This document shows positions 58,020 through 64,000 of a DNA stretch of 64,000 nucleotides, piece by piece (position 1 is the stretch's first letter; each line of letters begins with the position of its first letter). The notes under the pieces were generated by a model, which was not told the DNA's origin, did no database searches, and was given only the letters and a program-made list of their open reading frames with translations. The stretch is taken from positions 32,954-96,953 of the forward strand of contig MU119416.1 of assembly GCA_014904845.1 (NCBI GenBank), read 5' to 3'. Source of the stretch: Acephala macrosclerotiorum. Taxonomy: Eukaryota > Ascomycota > Leotiomycetes > Helotiales > Mollisiaceae. Both the position numbers and the translations under genes were made by a program.

Positions 58020-61000
58020 GAGGGGTAAATATAGTACACTGCTCGTAGGCTTTAGGACTTGCCAGGGTTTGAATTATTCCCTGTAAAGAGCTGTAGGATA
58101 TTGGCATTCTTGTTGGAGCAGTTTGATTATACGTAGTCTTCAATTAGTATAAAACTTTTGACCGTTGCCAGGGGTCAAAGCCTGAAGGCTGGGCATTGAA
58201 GCAACCTACCCCGCACTAAGTTACTCTGGGGATAGCGCCTTCCAGAGACAAAACATCACATCCATCGCGATATCTTCTTCTCCTTCCTACACGAATTTAT
58301 TACGAGTACGAAGGTACTACAATCCACCCCATCGTACAAACGCGGCTAGGGCTTCAATCTCGAAAAGCTGGCAATCCCAATCTTGAAAACAACAATTGTC
58401 CCTCCGCTCGGCTAGACTGCTAGCTGCCTCTACTTCTCCATCAAAATTGTCTTCGTGGAGCGCGAAGCAAGCATATGCCGAGCTTCTCTTTTCTCATGCC
58501 TGAGCAGGCTGCCGCCCAAATGACCTTCGGGACAAATTTGAAGCTGTACTAGACGACTGGAGTACTCTGCCTCCTAGACACTATCGATTGAGCTTGAGAG
58601 CTTCCCACAAATCGTCCGCACTGGCGAATACAATCTAGACAACATCCCCAAATCGAAACCCTTACCAGCTTGGCAGAAGATATGTGGTGGTAGCTTCGCC
58701 TTGACTCAGCAATCCACCTTAAACTCACCTGGCACCGACTCTCAGGCTCGCGACACCCAAAACAAGATGATCGGCCATAGGCAACTATGTTCGTGCTGGA
58801 AAGGATTTCATGGACTTATGGGCCCGAATTCGATTTTTGTGGTACCACTTGCATTCGAGGGTCATCCGGGTCACGAGGCTGTAGGGGTGCTTCAGCATTG
58901 GGACAACCCATTGGCACGCTAATTACATCGAATCTCTCGTCGACACCAAGGACTCAAGTTCTACCGCCAACACCAGTATTCCCCAATATCTGCCAAGCCG
59001 AAAGCTACCAACCAGGAAGTGTAGCACACGGCCTTCTAAACCCTTCTTCAGTCGACATAAACACCCAAGAATCCTTCCCATTCGCAGACCTACAGTAGGC
59101 TCCAAACTTTCATCAAAGCCTATGCTCGCAGCGAAGTTTTGGGGGATCTCATGACGCATACTTGTGCGGACTATCTAATCATGAGACTACTGGAAAGATT
59201 CCGGAGGGACATGTTCTCTGGCACGTGGGCATGGGTGCGTAGGTTAGGCGGAGCTACTATGTTCCCCAAGGATCACCACCAGCATCAACGACGACAGTAT
59301 TTCATGCCTGGGAAGGAAAACAGCTCAAGTGGGACGATTTGAAGCAGGGTGTTTCCAAACAACGTCCCAATCACGACTTGGAAGAAGAGAAGTTATCATC
59401 AGAGAAGAAGCGCACCTGAGTCCAGGGCAATGGTATGGAAGGTCCATATCTTGTATCGGGGCGAATGGGGTATCGAACGGCTTGAACCGTGAATATGCTG
59501 CAAATTCCCAGAGCCTCTATGGAGCTATGCCGGTTGGTGGCTTAGGACGGTTCCATGAACCCTCATCATTGATGACGTACCTGAGCTTTGGACAGCTTCG
59601 GTCAACATGCTGGCGTCGCAGGCAAATAGAAGATTTAGGACCTTGGGAGAGACGGTCTAGGTCGTGGCGTCGATCGCGAAATTGGATAACTCGGCCGAGG
59701 TGTTAAATCGGATGAAGTCGACGTGCAGCGTGAACACCGCTATGCCTCGATTATAGCAAGTGCTTGATTACATTGCATGGCAAGGTTGCTACTCGACTTT
59801 GTAGGTCTGAATTTCATCGATCAAGAACTCAGCTGGTAAGTATGACGGCTGCATGAGAGACTTAAGAATGATGCGATGATCTCTGAACAGGAATGGTAAC
59901 GAGGGGTTCGAGAGGGGTCGTCGATCTTATGAAACCCCGCCGAAGACGATCCAGAGGACGAGAACAAATGCAGGAGCGGGAGCAGATCTCCGGGACAGTC
60001 CTCCTTACTAAGGCGAAGGGCCGCTCTCTTACTCGTCAACGAGCCGCCTTGAGCTCTCTTCCAAGCGGTCTTCAAGTAGAGTTTCAGATCTCAAGGGGGT
60101 CGCGGGGTCGTGGAGGAGCAATATGTTATTGCCTGAGAGTTCTGGCCCGGGGAGTTTCGTGCGTCTGATTCCACAAGCGTGCGCAGCTCTTGTGGCGTAA
60201 AAGACGCCGAATAGGTTGCATTCGCTTCATGAGCGACAGTGGAGCAAAATGACCTGTTCACAGGGCTAGGAGTAGACTTTCGCTACCTTCTCGCAAATTC
60301 CTGGGGCGTGGGGTAACGGCATCTCACAGCGATGTTGTTCACGCCTCCCGCTATGTAGGAAATTATGTTATCGGTCTTTCAATTTTCCTACGAAATGGTG
60401 TTTCCTCTTCAACAATTTTTGTTAAGCGAAGAGATACCATTTGGATGGCGCATACGAAGGCGCGCGGCAATCGATAAGCATGTTTGAACTCGGTTCCTTC
60501 TCTTCTAATTTTCCAGCCCCCCAACTTTAGGCCTTCTCACACATTCCCGTGGCTTTGAGATTTCAATGGCGCAACCATTCAGCTGGGATTGATTCGGTTC
60601 TTCTTCTTGCTTCCAATACCAAGATGTGTAGCTCTAAGCGCTGGCAAAACGCTTGCTGGTGATCCGAAAACAATAACGAGTCAAAATTACAGCACGAGAG
60701 CACATCTTGACCTTTACGGGCAAAGGCTTGCACAGCACCACGCTGTGGTCTGACCATAAAGTCTCTAACGAACGCGGCACGATTTGCGCCTGAAACAAAC
60801 TCTAATAAAGGTATATTCCCGGGTCAGCTCGTCCAACCAAGCCCTTATATGTTGGTGGATGAATCGACGGTAGCCATGAATGGCGGCAAACTGGCTTTGG
60901 TGCGGAGCCAAACGATGGATCATTGCTTTATTCAAACAAGATGCTCAGCTCCCCCCACGTAAAGAGGAAGATCTATTTCAGGGCTGGGTATTCCGAGCAT

Positions 61001-61106
61001 ATCCCCAGATCTTCCCTTCCTTCGTTCCCGCTTCTTCTTGTCTTTCATTCTCTCCCGACGATACTTGCTATTATTTGTTCGAGAGACGGGATTCAATATT
61101 GTCATC
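58020..61106. other. 3.1-kb stretch with no intact gene
   Basis: Frames here are short and frequently interrupted. A few plus-strand stretches (about 58600-58920 and 59100-59720) have protein-like composition broken by stops, for example GDLMTHTCADYLIMRLLERF. They may be a heavily decayed gene that I cannot name. A 7-bp perfect stem (CCACAAG/CTTGTGG) lies at 60170-60194. No transposon end or RNA gene was recognised. Confidence 0.35.
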
Positions 61107-62126
61107 ATGAAATTCATCATGTTGAGAATATTGTTCCAGCCTTTCCTTTCCCTCCCTTTCCTTGCCTCCCTCGTCTCGGCAACAAGCTACCTTCCTGACG
61201 GAACCCTCGCTCCAGGAGCGTACAGATGCAACAACGCCACGAGTGGACACTCAACTTGCTGTGAAATCAGCTCAGTCTGCTGGTCCAACGGCGTCTGCCA
61301 AAAAGTCTCGAACGGAGTAACAGATTGGATTCGACTTGGATGTACCGACCCAACATGGAACGATCCAGCTTGTCTACACGCCTGCATGAGCATAACGCAC
61401 AATGCTTTGGGTGTTCGACCATGCGATGGGATTGGAGGAGCGAACTACTGCTGTGACCTTACCCAACGACCCCGGAAACTTGAGCTGCTGCTCTGCGTCG
61501 GCGCAGCTCTTCAGCGTCCCTGCCGCGACGATCGAAGCTACGGTGTCTGCTGAGAAGGTGATTGCTACGAGTGCGGATAGTTCGAGTTCGGCTTCTTCGA
61601 CGATGACAACTTCCGCGACGCCAGTATCCAACACTGCGTCTGCGACGAGCAGTTCGGCCTCTGCCGTAGCAATATCAACATCTACAAGCTTATCCAGGCT
61701 CTCAACAGGCGTACAGGCAGGTTTCGGAGTCGGCGTAGCAGTAGGAGCAATCGGAGCTGAAGTTTAGGATTCCTCTTCTGGTGGCGCCGGCGAAGAAACA
61801 AGAACAACCACAAAGCAACATCCAACAACTCCTCCGAGAATAGATACGGGAACAATCCTAGTCAATGGAGAGGCGGCCAGGCGTATGCGGCTCAGCAACA
61901 TCGTCACAATGGAGGGACCCGGCCTCAAGAGCAGAAAGACTATAGGCAAGGAGCTGAGTATGCGCAAGGACAGATGGCGATGCAGCAGGCGTGGAGTCCA
62001 ATGACACCTGCTACCGGGCAGACAACGGCCCCGCCGGAGGAGTTGGAGGATACGGAGAAGAGGAGTCCGGCGGAGTTGGGGGGTACGAGTGATTATCATG
62101 AGTTGGAGACGCGGAGGAGTGGTTGA
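61107..62126 (+). pseudogene. Cys-rich single-pass membrane protein broken by two frameshifts
   Basis: The start MKFIMLRILFQPFLSLPFLA is a signal peptide. The ectodomain has about ten cysteines (GAYRCNNATSGHSTCCEISS, CWSNGVCQ, GCTDPTWNDPACLHAC, GANYCCDL), a pattern seen in fungal wall-facing proteins. The frame then slips by one near 61460 (an extra C before AACGACCCC). It continues in the next frame as NDPGNLSCCSASAQLF and a Ser/Thr/Ala stalk to AGFGVGVAVGAIG. A second slip near 61767 returns to the original frame, giving a hydrophobic stretch, a W-W-R-R-R-R-N-K stop-transfer sequence and a cytoplasmic tail ending at TGA 62124-62126. So the second lesion compensates the first only at the tail. 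It is either a young pseudogene or sequence error. The architecture resembles Mid2/WSC-like sensors, but no WSC domain is seen. Confidence 0.65.
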
Positions 62127-62328
62127 TGATAGATGGAAGTGAAGATAATGGGAGGAGGCACAATTCGCAAGCTAAGTCATCCATGTCCCGGCCATAACTG
62201 GACTTGAAATCCAGGACCTTCTTGACCCACCTTCTATTAGGAGGCTGTCCAGCAAGCAGGATCTCAGCCTGACCCTTGATTGTCCTGCCAAGGCTGGAGA
62301 TCAAGTAGGCTGCGCACGGGGACCCATA

Positions 62329-62532
62329 GGGCGGGTTTTTATTATTTTCCCCCACTTACGGGTCCTCCGTGGTAGTTTGCGGGGTCCCTATAAGGCACCG
62401 CAAGTATATAAAAAGTATAAAAGTTATAAAGTTATATCCTTTATAATTTATACATTAATTATACAAATTTTATGGATTTTATGGATTTTATGCAATTGCG
62501 GTGCGGGGGACTCTCAAATAAAAACCCCACCC
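62329..62532. mobile_element. Fold-back (MITE-like) element, about 204 bp
   Basis: GGGCGGGTTTTTATT on the left faces AATAAAAACCCCACCC on the right with one or two mismatches. Inside, GCACCGCAA (about 62395) faces TTGCGGTGC (about 62496). The core is very A/T-rich with duplicated ATGGATTTT. I see no clear target duplication. The left part overlaps unexplained sequence back to about 62150. Confidence 0.5.
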
Positions 62533-63439
62533 AAAACTACTTTATGTGATAGGGGCCAAATGGGGTTTGTTCCCTTAAGGGTCCTTCGCCAGCAGCTTAA
62601 GGTTAAGCACGTTATTGCACGATGTAGGACTAAAGTTGGGTATTACATATGATGAGACGTTCGGAGTTGTTTGAGCGTGAACAACTAGGATAATCTTCTA
62701 CCTATATATTTGTAGGAATTTACGGTCGCAGGATATCCTTTATAATACAATGCACCATACACACAAGACATTTCTTCTCCTTATATCAGATAGTGACCAT
62801 TCATCTCCCAAGTTTTTCCACCACCAAGTCGAGTCCCTATGCCTGCCTCAGATTTCGAGAAAGTGGTCAGAGAGTTCTATGATATTGACTGTGATGAAGC
62901 TGGGATTCACAGTGTTTCGATATACCTTACTCCAAACCATCACAAGGATTAATTTCAAAGTTTGAGCTCCTACCCTTGTCTTATTCAATTTCTTCAAACC
63001 TGGGATTGATGCTCGCAGCGCATGAAATCATCAGGTCTGCCAGACTTTCGGTCGGGATTCGAACAGTAAAAGTACCTCTCCTCCTTTCTTTCCTCGCTTA
63101 GCATTTCCGGCGCAAGAGACTCGGAGAACGGAGGCCGCGCTCGCTGGTGATTCGAATCCTTGCTCTTCAGTCTACCTCTACATTTTCGAGGGATGGGAAA
63201 TAGTAAGGAGCTTCATCTAATTATAGTGTTGGCATGAGGGCGACTAGGTAGACGGGAGTCGTTGGACTAGCTGCATGAATGTGGCCAACCACGTGTCCTC
63301 TCAGTCTTGCATTGTGTACAAAGTCTTCCTGACTTCGGCATAAACCTTTTATCCATCTCCTTTGATCCTTATTTCAAGTGCAGGGAAGAGATTCCAGCAC
63401 TATAATGCAGCCGGATTTCCAAGATGGTTGACGGACAGC

Positions 63440-63493
63440 ATAAGAGGGAATAACAAGTATTGCGCAGTGCTTGTTACTCCCTTTTACGCCGTG
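63440..63493. repeat. Inverted repeat with about 23-nt arms
   Basis: GAGGGAATAACAAGTATTGCG is matched by CGCAGTGCTTGTTACTCCCTT with about three mismatches and almost no loop, forming a strong hairpin. A further AATACTTGTT copy lies at 63520. It may be a MITE end or a terminator-like structure. Confidence 0.6.
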
Positions 63494-63589
63494 TGCTTGG
63501 CGATGCTTTAATAAAACAATACTTGTTAACAATCTCTCAATTGAATCTTTTTATAACTATTTCTCTATTGCCGATAGTCAAAATATTAT

Positions 63590-63955
63590 CAAATATAAAA
63601 CTTGAATTAAACAATTAAAATAATAATTAATTTTTATTATAAAAGTTATTTATAAATAATAAAAATTTAATTAATAAATTTTTTTTTATAAATATTAAAT
63701 AAATTAAAAATATATTATAAAAATAATAAATAAATTATAAAGTTTGTTTTTAATTATAAAATTTATATATTAATTAATAATATATATTATATATATATTT
63801 TATATATTAATTAATAATATATATTATATATATATTTTATATATAAAAATTTTTTATAATAAAATATTTAATTTTAAAATATTTTATTTTTATTTAATAT
63901 TTTATTTTATTAAAAAGTTTATTTTTTTTTTTTTTTTTTTTTATTTTTTTTTTTT

Positions 63956-64000
<45 letters not shown>
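63590..64000. repeat. Almost pure A/T block
   Basis: Over about 410 bases only a handful of G or C occur. It includes two tandem copies of a 37-bp unit (first at about 63770, second at about 63807) and ends in long T-runs (63930-64000). Such blocks occur as RIP-degraded repeats, centromere-type DNA or low-quality contig ends. It marks a sharp change from the 48-50 percent GC flank. Confidence 0.7.

Overview
The window reads as nuclear DNA of a filamentous ascomycete (Pezizomycotina). Genes carry short introns (46-160 nt) with GTRNGT donors, CTAAC-like branch sites and YAG acceptors. The gene set includes HET-domain proteins, a Zn2Cys6 regulator, a GWT1 acyltransferase, a KIN4-type kinase and a GT2 of the hyphal-growth family. 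A Leotiomycete is my best guess, but the class cannot be fixed from this sequence alone.

Layout. 1-1 kb: weak open frames only. 1.0-5.1 kb (-): seven-exon CorA-like gene. 5.8-6.9 kb (+): metallo-beta-lactamase-fold protein. 7.3-9.7 kb (+): HET-domain protein. 9.8-11.9 kb: small hypothetical genes, one of them a recognisable conserved small protein. 12.5-18.7 kb: a graveyard of four decayed metabolic genes (GH43 glycosidase, phytanoyl-CoA dioxygenase-like fragment, DOMON/cytochrome b561, NtaA/DszA-type flavin monooxygenase). 19.0-20.9 kb (-): a second HET protein. 21.8-25.7 kb (-): KIN4-like kinase. 29.6-31.2 kb (-): GWT1. 32.7-33.9 kb (+): BTB-like protein. 34-38.6 kb: gene-poor, with a 117-bp MITE. 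38.6-40.3 kb (-): GT2 glycosyltransferase. 40.3-46.1 kb: long gene-free stretch with microsatellites. 46.2-47.3 kb (+): conserved disordered protein. 47.3-51.7 kb: gene-free, but holding three diverged tandem copies of a promoter-like module. 51.7-56.0 kb: Zn2Cys6 regulator divergent from an MFS monocarboxylate-type transporter, with a CCG-N13-CGG inverted repeat between them. 56.3-58.0 kb: secreted Ser/Thr-rich protein followed by a broken duplicate of its C-terminal domain. 58-61 kb: no intact gene. 61.1-62.1 kb: Cys-rich single-pass membrane protein broken by two frameshifts. 62.3-64 kb: fold-back repeats leading into an almost pure A/T block.

Functionally the middle (21-47 kb) is conserved housekeeping and growth genes: GPI-anchor synthesis, cell-cycle/polarity kinase and surface polysaccharide synthesis. 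The two flanks are accessory: recognition (HET) genes, decayed catabolic genes, a transporter-regulator pair, secreted proteins and repeats. The best candidates for something undescribed are the three-copy module at 48.3-49.7 kb and the decayed-gene block lying between the two HET genes.
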